A DNA stretch of 64,000 nucleotides from Oxynema aestuarii AP17 (GCF_012295525.1 NZ_CP051167.1:3331501-3395500); one strand, 5' to 3'; shown: positions 9,080 to 17,860, numbered from the stretch's first letter. Notes: a model not told the origin generated them from the sequence alone. Numbers and translations: made by a program.

Positions 9080-10138
9080 ATGACCATTGCAGTCGGACGC
9101 GCACAGACAGAGCGAGGATGGTTTGACGTCCTCGACGACTGGCTGAAACGCGATCGCTTCGTCTTCATCGGCTGGTCCGGCCTGCTGCTGTTCCCCTGCG
9201 CCTACCTGGCCCTGGGAGCTTGGCTCACCGGAACCACCTTCGTCACCTCCTGGTACACCCACGGACTGGCCTCCTCCTACCTGGAAGGCTGCAACTTCCT
9301 CACCGTGGCCGTTTCCACCCCTCCCAACAGCTTGGGTCACTCCCTGCTGTTCCTCTGGGGTCCGGAAGCTCAAGGAGACTTCACTCGCTGGTGTCAACTC
9401 GGCGGCTTGTGGACGTTTACCGCCCTCCACGGCGCTTTCGGCCTGATCGGCTTCTGCCTGCGTCAGCTCGAAATCGCCCGTCTCGTCGGCGTTCGTCCTT
9501 ACAACGGCTTGGCCTTCACCGGCCCGATTGCCGTGTTCGTCAGCGTCTTCTTGATGTACCCCTTGGGACAGTCCGGTTGGTTCTTCGCCCCCAGCTTCGG
9601 CGTGGCGGCGATCTTCCGCTTCCTGCTGTTCCTGCAAGGGTTCCACAACTGGACCCTCAATCCCTTCCACATGATGGGAGTGGCCGGGGTTCTCGGTGGG
9701 GCGCTCCTGTGTGCCATTCACGGTGCAACCGTGGAAAACACCTTGTTTGAAGACGGCGACAAAGCCAACACCTTCCGCGCTTTCGAGCCGACCCAAGCGG
9801 AAGAAACCTACTCGATGGTGACCGCCAACCGTTTCTGGTCTCAAATCTTCGGGATTGCCTTCTCCAACAAACGTTGGTTGCACTTCTTCATGCTGTTCGT
9901 CCCGGTCACGGGCCTGTGGATGTCTTCGATTGGCATTGTCGGCTTGGCCCTGAACCTGCGCGCTTACGACTTCGTTTCTCAGGAGTTGCGCGCGGCGGAA
10001 GACCCCGAATTTGAAACCTTCTACACCAAGAACATTTTGTTGAACGAGGGGATCCGTTCTTGGATGGCTCCTCAAGACCAACCGCATCAGAATTTCGAGT
10101 TCCCCGAAGAAGTTCTGCCTCGCGGTAACGCTCTGTAA
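9080..10138 (+). CDS. psbD: Photosystem II D2 protein
   Basis: D2 is the reaction-centre subunit that, with D1, binds P680, the pheophytins, QA and the non-haem iron in the thylakoid membrane. The 352 residues from ATG 9080 are the standard length, starting [20 protein letters not shown] and ending [12 protein letters not shown]. The five membrane helices are intact, with family segments such as [20 protein letters not shown] (His ligands) and [16 protein letters not shown]. In cyanobacteria one psbD copy overlaps psbC; here a terminator follows directly and no psbC is present, so this is the solitary, psbDII-type copy. GGAG precedes the ATG. Codon use is strongly biased, as in highly expressed genes. 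Confidence 0.97.
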   Translation: MTIAVGRAQTERGWFDVLDDWLKRDRFVFIGWSGLLLFPCAYLALGAWLTGTTFVTSWYTHGLASSYLEGCNFLTVAVSTPPNSLGHSLLFLWGPEAQGDFTRWCQLGGLWTFTALHGAFGLIGFCLRQLEIARLVGVRPYNGLAFTGPIAVFVSVFLMYPLGQSGWFFAPSFGVAAIFRFLLFLQGFHNWTLNPFHMMGVAGVLGGALLCAIHGATVENTLFEDGDKANTFRAFEPTQAEETYSMVTANRFWSQIFGIAFSNKRWLHFFMLFVPVTGLWMSSIGIVGLALNLRAYDFVSQELRAAEDPEFETFYTKNILLNEGIRSWMAPQDQPHQNFEFPEEVLPRGNAL

Positions 10139-10173
10139 TCGGGAAATTTCGTTAATATTTCTCGTCAAATCAA

Positions 10174-10206
10174 CCCCCTGCCCGACGAAGGCGGGGGGTA
10201 TTTTTT
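10174..10206 (+). terminator. Rho-independent terminator of psbD
   Basis: CCCCCTGCC pairs with GGCGGGGGG around a short loop and is followed by a T run (TATTTTTT). It lies 36 bases after the psbD stop and shows that no psbC follows in the same transcript. Confidence 0.85.
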
Positions 10207-10299
10207 CGGGAATCGGAGAGAAAATGCGGCGATCGCGCGGCATTTTTTGAACTTGTGTGTTATGCTAACCCCAACATTCTGGAAACACGCACCGTTCAG

Positions 10300-10565
10300 G
10301 GTTAAAGGAGGTGATGCCCATGCAAGATAGTAGTAAACGCTTGGGTCATCAGTTTGAACTCGGTCGGCTGTGCGCCGGGGCCGTTCTCTAACTGCCCGTC
10401 TGAATTTTTGAATCGATCGCGCGATCGACTTCGATCTTTCAGACTCGCTGGGGGTTCCTCCCGGCAGTCAGACTTCAAACTGAAGACCCGCTACACCGCT
10501 CCCATCATTGGTGTCCCAGGTTCGCCCTGGATCGCCCCCGATGGGAGCGGATAGTCTTTTTGGAG
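10300..10565 (+). ncRNA. Candidate structured RNA with embedded short ORF
   Basis: After the short ORF at 10320-10391 come four consecutive hairpins: GTCTGAA (10398) with TTCAGAC (10438), enclosing the palindrome TCGATCGCGCGATCGA; GCTGGGGG with TCCCGGC (10447-10465); CTTCA with TGAAG (10473-10485); and an 11-bp stem CCGCTCCCATC (10496) with GATGGGAGCGG (10540), whose inner part CCAGG/CCTGG can also pair. The last stem is followed by ATAGTCTTTTT, a possible terminator. No protein gene explains this density of pairing. It could be a stable small RNA, a dual-function RNA or a leader of the pterin dehydratase gene. No known RNA family was recognised; transcription is inferred. Confidence 0.45.
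10320..10391 (+). CDS. 23-codon ORF behind near-perfect Shine-Dalgarno
   Basis: The ORF starts ATG CAA GAT AGT AGT and reads MQDSSKRLGHQFELGRLCAG then AVL and stop. The bases just upstream, TTAAAGGAGGTGATGCC, contain AAAGGAGGTGAT, which matches the complement of the 16S rRNA 3' end over 12 bases; this is far stronger than any other site in the window, but the spacing to the ATG is short. The peptide is hydrophilic and resembles no domain I know. It may be a translated small protein, a leader peptide, or a ribosome-binding part of a regulatory RNA. Confidence 0.4.
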   Translation: MQDSSKRLGHQFELGRLCAGAVL

Positions 10566-10788
10566 GGATAATTGTCACGAGTGGAGCGATTCTGATGCGA
10601 TCGCCTCGTTGGTGATTGTTATAATTAGCCCAGCGCCCAACTCGTGAAAAAGATTGAGGTTAGGTCCGATCCCTACCGTAAGGCAGACCATTCGAGCCGC
10701 CTCCTCAACTGATTTCGAGATCGCGCCACGCCATCGGTTCCACCGATCCCCGTGGCTAGTCGAGTGTAGATTCAGCAATTCAATACAG

Positions 10789-11070
10789 ATGGCCGAGTTA
10801 CTCAACTCCGAACAAATCCAAAGCGCTTTAAGCGAACTCTCCGGCTGGACCGTCGAAGGGAAAACCCTACAGTGCGAACGAACCTTTAAAGATTTTATCG
10901 AGGCGATTGCCTTCGTCAATCGCTTGGTCGATCCGGCAGAACGAGCGGGACACCATCCCGACCTGGCCATTTCTTACAACCGAGTCAAGATTAGTCTGAC
11001 CACCCACGATGCCGGAGGGTTGACCGCAAATGATTTTGAAATGGCTAAGGTCATTTCAAAAATCTCCTGA
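10789..11070 (+). CDS. Pterin-4a-carbinolamine dehydratase
   Basis: A 93-residue protein of the PCD/DCoH family (EC 4.2.1.96), which dehydrates 4a-hydroxytetrahydropterin. The signature is present: AERAGHHPDLAISYNRVKIS followed by LTTHDAGGLTANDFEMA, with the conserved HHP, Tyr, His and Asp. Length matches the family. The frame runs open upstream to 10654, but ATG 10789 starts MAELLNSEQIQSALSEL, the normal beginning. No phenylalanine hydroxylase is adjacent, so the physiological role in this organism is open. It lies about 225 bases after the structured region at 10.3 kb. Confidence 0.9.
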   Translation: MAELLNSEQIQSALSELSGWTVEGKTLQCERTFKDFIEAIAFVNRLVDPAERAGHHPDLAISYNRVKISLTTHDAGGLTANDFEMAKVISKIS

Positions 11071-11224
11071 GCAGCCCTTTGGTGGGCGATCGCACGGCAT
11101 TCTCACCCAGCCAGCCTCTCAAGCCCGAGCCCCCGGACGTCTGTAGTTCGACTCCGAACGGCGAGCTCGACTCGACCGGGCGTTTTGGCCAATCTGGCGG
11201 GTGTACAATGATTGAGGTCTAGCT

Positions 11225-12904
11225 GTGAATAGCCATCAGAGAGTGAACCATCCCCCAATCCGGGCCCTTAACCATCCAGAAGATCTCGAATTGGAAGCCA
11301 ATACCCGCGCCGAACTCGTCGAGCAGCTTTTGGATATCGGTGCGGCGCTTTCAAGTACCTACGACTTGGGAGAGCTGCTGACGTTGATCTTGACGAAAAG
11401 CCGAGAGCTGACGTGCAGCGATGCGGGGAGCGTTTACTTGATCGATCGCTCTGATGACATGCCCAAACTCTTATTTAAAGTCGCCCAGAACGAATCGAGA
11501 CCGAACGTTTCCTTCCGAGAATTTGCCCTTCCCCTCACCCGCCAAAGCCTCACGGGATACGTCGCGCTCACCGGGGAAAGCTTGAATTTACCCGATGCCT
11601 ACCACTTGCCGGAAGCGGTACCCTACCAGCTCGATCGCACCCTCGATCGCGACATCGGCTATCATACCCGTTCGGTGCTGGTGCTGCCCATGCAAAACCG
11701 CCAGGGGGAAACCATTGGCGTCGTCCAACTGATCAATCGCAAACTCGATCCGAGCTTGACCGTCAATCCGCAGAACGTGCTGGAGGTCACTCAAGCCTAT
11801 TCCGAATGGGAAGAGCGGATCGTGCGATCGCTCGCCAGTCAAGCGGCAATTTCGATCGAGCGCAATCAACTGCAAGAAAGCATCGAAAATCTATTTGAAG
11901 GCTTCGTCAAAGCCTCCGTGCAAGTGATCGAAGCCCGGGATCCTTGTACCCGAGGCCATTCCGAGCGCGTTGCCGAGCTGACCGTGCGCTTGAGCGAACA
12001 AGCCAACAGCGTCACCAACGGCCCACTCCGAGAGGTGTGCTTCAGCGATCGCCAAATCCAAGAAATCCGTTACGCCGCCTTACTCCACGATTTTGGCAAA
12101 GTAGGTGTTCCGGAAGCGATCCTAGTCAAACAGAAGAAATTATATCAAGGCCAGATCGATGTCATTCGCCATCGTTTTGGCTTGGCCCGGCGCACCCTGG
12201 AAATGGAATGCGCTCAAGCCAAGTACCGTTATTTAATCGAACATCCGAGCCACATCCACGAGCATCCCGAAACGGTTTGCCCGCACTGTCAAGAGTTACA
12301 AGTCCTCGATGCCCAATTGGCCCGAGATATCGACCAACTCGATCGCTACTGGGATGTCCTGTTAGAGGCGAACGAACCCCGTATTTTAGCAGAAGAGCCT
12401 TTAGCTCGTCTTCAAGAGTTAGCCCAATTCACCTACCGAGATATTGACGGTCAATTAAAACCGCTCATCTCCAAGGAAGAAATGGCGCAACTGATGGTTC
12501 ACAAAGGAAATTTAACTCCCGAGGAGCGATTGGCGATCGAGTATCACGTCACCCATACCTACGAATTCCTCAAGCGAATTCCTTGGACGAAAGATCTCAA
12601 AGACGTACCGACCATCGCCTACGGCCATCACGAAAAACTCGACGGGTCGGGTTATCCCAGAGGCTTAAAAGAAGAGGCCATTCCCATTCAAGCGCAGATT
12701 ATGACCGTTGCCGATATTTACGACGCGCTGACGGCGGGCGATCGCCCCTACAAGCGCGGTTTACCCGTAGAGGCAGCCTTGAGAATCCTGCGTCAGGAAG
12801 CCGACCGCAACAAAATTAATGCCGATTTATTAGATTTGTTCGAGCATCGTCAAGTGTTTTCCGTTTTGGGACACAGTTTGGAAGTCGAACTCGAAACGGC
12901 CTGA
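11225..12904 (+). CDS. GAF/HD-GYP protein, probable c-di-GMP phosphodiesterase
   Basis: A 559-residue soluble signalling protein. Residues 25-205 form a GAF domain (GAALSSTYDLGELLTLILTK, then VLVLPMQNRQGETIGVVQLI). The HD-GYP domain follows in two parts: VIEARDPCTRGHSERVAELT and YAALLHDFGKVGVPEAIL (HD near residue 288), then, after an insertion of about 120 residues, YGHHEKLDGSGYPRG (near 466) and MTVADIYDALTAGDRPYK. All metal-binding and GYP residues are present, so hydrolysis of cyclic di-GMP is likely. The insertion contains CPHC, a possible metal site. A GTG start at 11225 is used. No membrane segment. Confidence 0.9.
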   Translation: MNSHQRVNHPPIRALNHPEDLELEANTRAELVEQLLDIGAALSSTYDLGELLTLILTKSRELTCSDAGSVYLIDRSDDMPKLLFKVAQNESRPNVSFREFALPLTRQSLTGYVALTGESLNLPDAYHLPEAVPYQLDRTLDRDIGYHTRSVLVLPMQNRQGETIGVVQLINRKLDPSLTVNPQNVLEVTQAYSEWEERIVRSLASQAAISIERNQLQESIENLFEGFVKASVQVIEARDPCTRGHSERVAELTVRLSEQANSVTNGPLREVCFSDRQIQEIRYAALLHDFGKVGVPEAILVKQKKLYQGQIDVIRHRFGLARRTLEMECAQAKYRYLIEHPSHIHEHPETVCPHCQELQVLDAQLARDIDQLDRYWDVLLEANEPRILAEEPLARLQELAQFTYRDIDGQLKPLISKEEMAQLMVHKGNLTPEERLAIEYHVTHTYEFLKRIPWTKDLKDVPTIAYGHHEKLDGSGYPRGLKEEAIPIQAQIMTVADIYDALTAGDRPYKRGLPVEAALRILRQEADRNKINADLLDLFEHRQVFSVLGHSLEVELETA

Positions 12905-13290
12905 ACCTCGATTCGACCGTTCGGCGATCGGTAAACTCCCCATGCGGAACCTGCAACCCTTTGATTCAGTCAATTTTGGCCAGAGGGGGAGCGGGTCGAT
13001 GCGCCTTCCCATCGGCGGGATGTGGCTCGGCGATCGCTCCGGCGTCTTTCCATCGGCGCCAGGAAGCTGAAATGGCCTCGGACAAAGGCTTGAGATTGAA
13101 GCAACCTTTCATTTTACGGTTGCAACTCAGATAAATCTGTTAATCTATAACAGAAATGGAAGTCAGTAGCCACTGCTTGAAAAACTTCCCCATTCAATTG
13201 AAGGGAGATTGCAGTGAGTGGCCTTCGGGTGAATCTACTCTTAAGAACCCGTGAGTCTCTCTACAAACAGGTGTGAGGATAAGAGGGAAT
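12905..13290 (+). promoter_or_regulatory. Upstream region and leader of first porin
   Basis: The 386 bases contain no gene. An AT-rich stretch at 13110-13160 includes TTGCAA at 13120 and TAATCTATAAC at 13141, a plausible promoter with poor spacing. The leader then carries the Yfr1-type site at 13271 and a GAGG ribosome binding site just before ATG 13291. Confidence 0.4.
13271..13279 (+). promoter_or_regulatory. Putative Yfr1 sRNA target site, porin 1 leader
   Basis: GTGTGAGGA, 12 bases upstream of the ATG, is the complement of UCCUCACAC, part of the conserved single-stranded core ACUCCUCACAC of the cyanobacterial small RNA Yfr1. In Prochlorococcus, Yfr1 pairs with porin mRNA leaders and lowers translation. 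The site would cover the ribosome binding region. The target role here is inference. Confidence 0.6.
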
Positions 13291-14961
13291 ATGTCTAAAT
13301 TAATGTGGAATTCTCTGCTGGTCAGTCCAGCAGTTTTAGGAGCGTTATTCGTCGGCTCGACCGGGGCGATCGCCGCCGAAAGCCAAAGCACGCAAACCCC
13401 CGCGATCGCACAATCCGAGCAGTCCAGCCCCCTGCTGGCCCAAGCAACCGGAGAAGTTCTCCAGCAAATCGGCGAGTACAGCCAAGAAGGACGGGGCAGC
13501 GCCGCTAGCGGACAAGTCACCTCCGTCTCCCAACTCTCCGACGTCCAGCCCACGGACTGGGCCTTCCAAGCCTTACAATCCCTGGTGGAACGCTACGGCT
13601 GTATCGCCGGGTATCCCGACGGCACCTTTCGCGGCAACCGAGCCTTAACCCGCTACGAATTCGCCGCCGGGTTAAACGCCTGTTTGGACGTGATCAACAA
13701 CCTGATCGCCGCCGCCGTAGACGACGCCCTCAGCAGCGAAGACCTGCTCACCCTGCAACGGCTCACCGAAGAATTTTCGGCAGAATTGGCCACCCTCAGA
13801 GGACGGGTAGACGCCCTCGAAGTTCGCACCGCCGAACTCGAAGCCAATCAGTTCTCCACGACCACCAAACTGTTTGGCGAATCGATCTTCGCCCTGGCGG
13901 GGTCGGAAGGCGGCAACAGCGTCGGCGGCGATACCGATAGCGGCGTCGCTTTCGGTACCCGTACCCGTTTAAACTTCGATACGAGCTTTACCGGAAGAGA
14001 CTTGCTACGAACTCGCCTGCAGGTCACGACCCTCGACTCGTTCTCCGGAACCAACACCTTCACCCCCGAAGGCGACCTTAAATTTGCGGCAGATCCTTAC
14101 GAGGAAGGCAGCACCACCGTCGCCTTAGATACCTTGCTCTACAGCGTCCCCGTCGGCGACGCGCAAGTCGTCTTTATGGCGAATGCCGGGGCGGCTGACG
14201 ACTTTGCCAGCACCATCAACCCCCTCGACGGCGACGGCGGCAGTGGCGCCCTATCTCGTTTCGGTACCCGCGCCCCGATTTACAACCTGGTTCGCGGTTC
14301 CGGTGTGGGCTTGACCTACGACGCCGGGATGGCCGAAGTCAGCTTGGGTTACTTGGCAGAAAATGCTTCGAGTCCGACGCGCCGCAACGGTCTGTTTGAC
14401 GGCCCCTACGGCGCTTTGGCGCAATTGGTGTTCAAACCCGTCAACGGCTTGAAATTGGGTCTGACCTACGTCAACGCCTACCGAACCGACATGCAAACGG
14501 GTAGCCAATTCGCGACCCCGGTCGAGTCGATCGCCCCGCCGGATGGCTTGTCCACGATTACTAATGCCTACGGCGTCCAATTGGGCTACGATAGCGGCAC
14601 CTTCGCCTTGGGCGGTTGGGCCGGATACACCAACGCCCGCATCCTCGACGAAGGGATCAAAGGCGACCAAGGGATCTTTAACTGGGCCGTCACCCTCGGC
14701 GTCAACGCCGGACCTCCGGGAAGCCAAGCGGGTCTGGTCGTCGGGATGGAACCGAAAGTGGTTCGTTCCTACAACGATCAGGATTTAGAAGGCGCTCTCG
14801 AAGATGCGGATACCTCCCTCCACATCGAAGGATTCTATCAGTACCAGTTGACCGAGAATATCGCGATTACTCCCGGTTTCATCTGGCTGACGGCGCCGGA
14901 TCATGACGATCAAAACGATGACGTGGTGATCGGGACGATTCGTACCACCTTCCGCTTCTAG
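13291..14961 (+). CDS. SLH-domain outer-membrane porin (OprB family), copy 1
   Basis: A 556-residue outer-membrane channel. The signal peptide (MSKLMWNSLLVSPAVLGALF...GAIA, cleaved before AESQS) is followed by one SLH domain (about residues 70-135: VSQLSDVQPTDWAFQALQSL, GYPDGTFRGNRALTRYEFA), which binds peptidoglycan or its polymers. A short coiled coil follows (LRGRVDALEVRTAELEANQF), then a beta-barrel with the OprB pattern to the terminal TTFRF, where a C-terminal Phe is typical of barrel proteins. ATG 13291 is the start; the frame opens at 13273. It is nearly identical to the gene at 16190 over both ends but differs in the middle of the barrel. A terminator follows. Confidence 0.93.
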   Translation: MSKLMWNSLLVSPAVLGALFVGSTGAIAAESQSTQTPAIAQSEQSSPLLAQATGEVLQQIGEYSQEGRGSAASGQVTSVSQLSDVQPTDWAFQALQSLVERYGCIAGYPDGTFRGNRALTRYEFAAGLNACLDVINNLIAAAVDDALSSEDLLTLQRLTEEFSAELATLRGRVDALEVRTAELEANQFSTTTKLFGESIFALAGSEGGNSVGGDTDSGVAFGTRTRLNFDTSFTGRDLLRTRLQVTTLDSFSGTNTFTPEGDLKFAADPYEEGSTTVALDTLLYSVPVGDAQVVFMANAGAADDFASTINPLDGDGGSGALSRFGTRAPIYNLVRGSGVGLTYDAGMAEVSLGYLAENASSPTRRNGLFDGPYGALAQLVFKPVNGLKLGLTYVNAYRTDMQTGSQFATPVESIAPPDGLSTITNAYGVQLGYDSGTFALGGWAGYTNARILDEGIKGDQGIFNWAVTLGVNAGPPGSQAGLVVGMEPKVVRSYNDQDLEGALEDADTSLHIEGFYQYQLTENIAITPGFIWLTAPDHDDQNDDVVIGTIRTTFRF

Positions 14962-15024
14962 ATCTTTAAGTAATAGGCGGTTCGAGGGGCGATCGCCCCT
15001 TCTCGACCGCGCCAAAACCTTTAA

Positions 15025-15049
15025 AACCCCGCATCAAGCGGGGTTTTTT
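15025..15049 (+). terminator. Rho-independent terminator of porin 1
   Basis: AACCCCGC and GCGGGGTT form an 8-bp stem around ATCAA, followed by TTTT. It lies about 65 bases after the porin stop. Confidence 0.85.
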
Positions 15050-15209
15050 AATGGACTTGAGCCTCGTTCGACAGGCAGCAAAACTAAAAAGGTCGTTTCC
15101 AACGCGCAAGTGCAATTGGTAACAAATCAGACTGAAATCGATCGCCTAATAAGGTTAGAGAGAATAACCGGACGTCCATCCTACTCCACATTAACTCATG
15201 GGGAGTTGG

Positions 15210-15925
15210 GGGAGTTATAAGTCCCGCACTCTACCTCAAAGGTGAGCGTCGGGATACATCGACCCCCCGCCCTTGTCGATTCCCCACCCGGCGGGAAGGG
15301 CAAAGCCCTAGAATAGGGACGATGAGACCAGCAACCCGTAGCCATAGATTGTGCTAGACTCTCGCCATGCTGACCCTGAACTACACCGACCGAATCTATC
15401 CAGACCCCACCGAGCAGGCCGAACTGTTGCAGTGGATCGAGACCTGGCGAGGGGTATATAACGACGCCTTGCGCGAACTCCAAGACTGGATGGCTTCGGG
15501 TAAGTGTTCGGCAGACCGATGTTGGTTGGAAAAGGAATCTGGGGGAATGGGTGTGTTGGAAACGTGGGGTCTACCTTGTTAAGGTCGATCCTAGCGGCAC
15601 TAGCCAAACCTGTCCCCACGGTTTTGCTACAGTCATTAAGGGGTTGGAAGTCAGAGAACATCATTGTTCTGAGTGCGAGTATCGAACCGATCGCGATCCG
15701 CCTCCGGTGTCGCTACGCGAACGGGCTGCAGCAGAGATGGTGTTGCATCGTGGACTCGAACAAGTTAGTCGCCAGGGACGCTGGAGAAAGGAAACCGCCT
15801 GTCAAGTCGGTCTGTCGGGGTTTAATGACCTAGACAAGTAACGCACGGCCCGAATACCCCATCGCGTTAGCGCAGTTGGGAAGCCCGCACTGTACCCGTA
15901 GGGTCGGCGTTGGGGGGAGGTCACG
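15210..15925 (+). mobile_element. Internally deleted IS605-type element
   Basis: A relic of about 0.7 kb between the two porins. It encloses the gutted tnpB at 15367-15841. Both flanks carry similar palindromic ends: CCCGCACTCTACC...GGTGAGCGTCGGG at about 15223-15254, and CCCGCACTGTACCC...GGGTCGGCGTTGGGG at about 15890-15918. Such subterminal hairpins are what TnpA of IS200/IS605 elements recognises, so the relic may once have been mobilised in trans. No tnpA is present. Exact ends were not determined. Confidence 0.7.
15367..15841 (+). pseudogene. tnpB: Gutted tnpB (IS605-type) pseudogene
   Basis: The first reading frame (15367 to about 15540) gives the N-terminus of a TnpB-like protein (MLTLNYTDRIYPDPTEQAEL, LLQWIETWRGVYNDALRELQ). 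A second frame (about 15560-15841) gives the C-terminal zinc-ribbon region (YLVKVDPSGTSQTCPHG, HHCSECEYRTDRD). The RuvC-like nuclease core between them is deleted and the frames differ. The zinc ribbon has lost a Cys (CPHG for CPHC). A short dispersed repeat (GTGTCGCTACGCGAACGGGC) is inserted in frame just after DRD. No nuclease activity is possible; only the 3' part, which in intact elements also specifies the guide RNA, may still be transcribed. Confidence 0.8.
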
Positions 15926-16169
15926 AGATCGAAAACTGATTTTCTAGAGGATCTAGCTTCACAGGCTACGGTTAGTAGGAGGATCGAACAACTATAATTG
16001 AACATTGAGATCGGCGATCGCTCAAAACTTGGATTCGTCTATCGGCTACCCAGATGAAGACTGAGGTTGTAAAGGAAAACTGAACTGACGAGCCGATCGC
16101 CCGAGCAAAGGTAGGGATTATCCCGAATCCAAGAGCAACACCCCAGACTTCAGTCATAGTCTCTCAAAG

Positions 16170-16179
16170 GTGTGAGGAG
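16170..16179 (+). promoter_or_regulatory. Putative Yfr1 sRNA target site, porin 2 leader
   Basis: GTGTGAGGAG, 11 bases before the ATG at 16190, pairs with ten of the eleven bases of the conserved Yfr1 core ACUCCUCACAC. It is the best of three such sites in the window and also contains the likely ribosome binding sequence (GAGGAG), so pairing would block initiation. Confidence 0.65.
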
Positions 16180-16189
16180 AAAAACAAAC

Positions 16190-17860
16190 ATGTCTAAATT
16201 AATGTGGAATTCTCTGCTGGTCAGTCCAGCAGTTTTAGGAGCGTTATTCGTTGGCTCGACCGGGGCGATCGCCGCCGACAGCCAAAGCACGCAAACGCCC
16301 GAGATTGCACAATCCGAGCAGTCGAGCCCCCTGCTGGCTCAAGCAACCGGAGAAGTTCTCCAGCAAATCGGCGAGTACAGCCAAGAAGGACGGGGCAGCG
16401 CCTCTAGCGGACAAGTCACCTCCGTCTCCCAACTCTCCGACGTCCAGCCCACGGACTGGGCCTTCCAAGCCTTACAATCCCTGGTGGAACGCTACGGCTG
16501 TATCGCCGGGTATCCCGACGGCACCTTTCGCGGCAACCGAGCCTTAACCCGCTACGAATTCGCCGCCGGGTTAAACGCCTGTTTGGACGTGATCAACAAC
16601 CTGATCGCCGCCGCCGTAGACGACGCCCTCAGCAGCGAAGACCTAATCACCCTGCAACGGCTCACCGAAGAATTTTCGGCAGAATTGGCCACCCTCAGAG
16701 GACGGGTAGACGCCCTCGAAGTTCGCACCGCCGAACTCGAAGCCAATCAGTTCTCCACGACCACCAAACTGTTTGGCGAATCGATCTTCGCCCTGGCGGG
16801 GTCGGAAGGCGGTAACAGCGTCGGCGGCGATACCGATAGCGGCGTCGCTTTCGGAACCCGGACTCGTTTGGAATTCCTCACGAGCTTTACGGGTCGGGAT
16901 CAACTCAATACCCGTCTCGCGATTACCACCCTCGACTCGTTCTCCGGAACCAATACCTTCACCCCGGAAGGCGACCTCAAGTTTGCCGCCGGAGTTTATG
17001 GCGAAGGCAGCACCACCGTCGAACTCGATTGGTTGCGCTATCAAACCAATATCGGCGACGTGCAGGTTTCGTTCATTCCGGTGGGGGCGATCGTTCCCGA
17101 CTTTGCCAGCACCATCAACCCCCTCGACGGCGACGGCGGCAGTGGCGCCCTGTCTCGTTTCGGTACCCGTGCCCCGATCTACAACATGGTTGAAGGATCT
17201 GGGTTGGGTCTGACTTACGACGCAGGCCAGGCGGAAATCAGCTTGGGTTACTTTGCCGAAAACGCAGGCAGTCCGACGCGCCGCAACGGCTTGTTTGACG
17301 GCGCTTACGGTGCTTTGGCTCAATTGGTGTTCAAGCCGATTAACGGTCTCCAACTCGGTTTTACCTACGTCAATGCTTACCGCAAAGACATGCAAACGGG
17401 TAGCCAATTCGCGACCCCGGTCGAGTCGATCGCCCCGCCGGATGGCTTGGCTACGATCAGCAATGCCTACAACTTTGGCCTCGGTTACGATAGTGGCTCC
17501 TTCGCTTTAGGCGGTTGGGTCGGTTATACCAACGCGCGGATCCTCGATGAAGGCATCAAAGGCGACCAAGGGATCTTTAACTGGGCCGTCACCCTCGGTG
17601 TCAACGCCGGACCTCCGGGAAGCCAAGCGGGTCTGGTCGTCGGGATGGAACCGAAAGTGGTTCGTTCCTACAGCGATCAGGATTTAGAAGGCGCTCTCGA
17701 AGATGCGGATACCTCCTTCCACATCGAAGGGTTCTATCAGTACCAGTTGACCGAGAATATCGCGATTACTCCCGGTTTCATCTGGCTGACGGCGCCGGAT
17801 CATGACGATCAAAACGATGACGTGGTGATCGGGACGATTCGTACCACCTTCCGCTTCTAG
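16190..17860 (+). CDS. SLH-domain outer-membrane porin (OprB family), copy 2
   Basis: A 556-residue porin with the same layout as copy 1: signal peptide, single SLH domain, coiled coil and OprB-type barrel ending in TTFRF. The first 220 or so residues and the last 120 or so are almost identical to copy 1 at DNA level, while the middle, for example LEFLTSFTGRDQLNTRLAIT against LNFDTSFTGRDLLRTRLQVT, is clearly diverged. That pattern suggests duplication followed by gene conversion of the ends, or diversifying change of pore and loop residues. It has its own leader (Yfr1-type site) and its own terminator, so it is probably expressed independently. The solute is unknown; related cyanobacterial porins pass inorganic ions. 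Confidence 0.93.
   Translation: MSKLMWNSLLVSPAVLGALFVGSTGAIAADSQSTQTPEIAQSEQSSPLLAQATGEVLQQIGEYSQEGRGSASSGQVTSVSQLSDVQPTDWAFQALQSLVERYGCIAGYPDGTFRGNRALTRYEFAAGLNACLDVINNLIAAAVDDALSSEDLITLQRLTEEFSAELATLRGRVDALEVRTAELEANQFSTTTKLFGESIFALAGSEGGNSVGGDTDSGVAFGTRTRLEFLTSFTGRDQLNTRLAITTLDSFSGTNTFTPEGDLKFAAGVYGEGSTTVELDWLRYQTNIGDVQVSFIPVGAIVPDFASTINPLDGDGGSGALSRFGTRAPIYNMVEGSGLGLTYDAGQAEISLGYFAENAGSPTRRNGLFDGAYGALAQLVFKPINGLQLGFTYVNAYRKDMQTGSQFATPVESIAPPDGLATISNAYNFGLGYDSGSFALGGWVGYTNARILDEGIKGDQGIFNWAVTLGVNAGPPGSQAGLVVGMEPKVVRSYSDQDLEGALEDADTSFHIEGFYQYQLTENIAITPGFIWLTAPDHDDQNDDVVIGTIRTTFRF

Noticed and set aside
9014-10243. 409-codon minus-strand frame over psbD
   Set aside because: Antisense shadow of a strongly biased real gene; Glu/Gly/Arg-rich with no domain or ribosome site.
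10285-10320. Possible glutamine riboswitch (CGTTCAGGG...)
   Set aside because: The start looks similar, but the conserved GGAAGTA core of glnA/downstream-peptide RNAs is missing.
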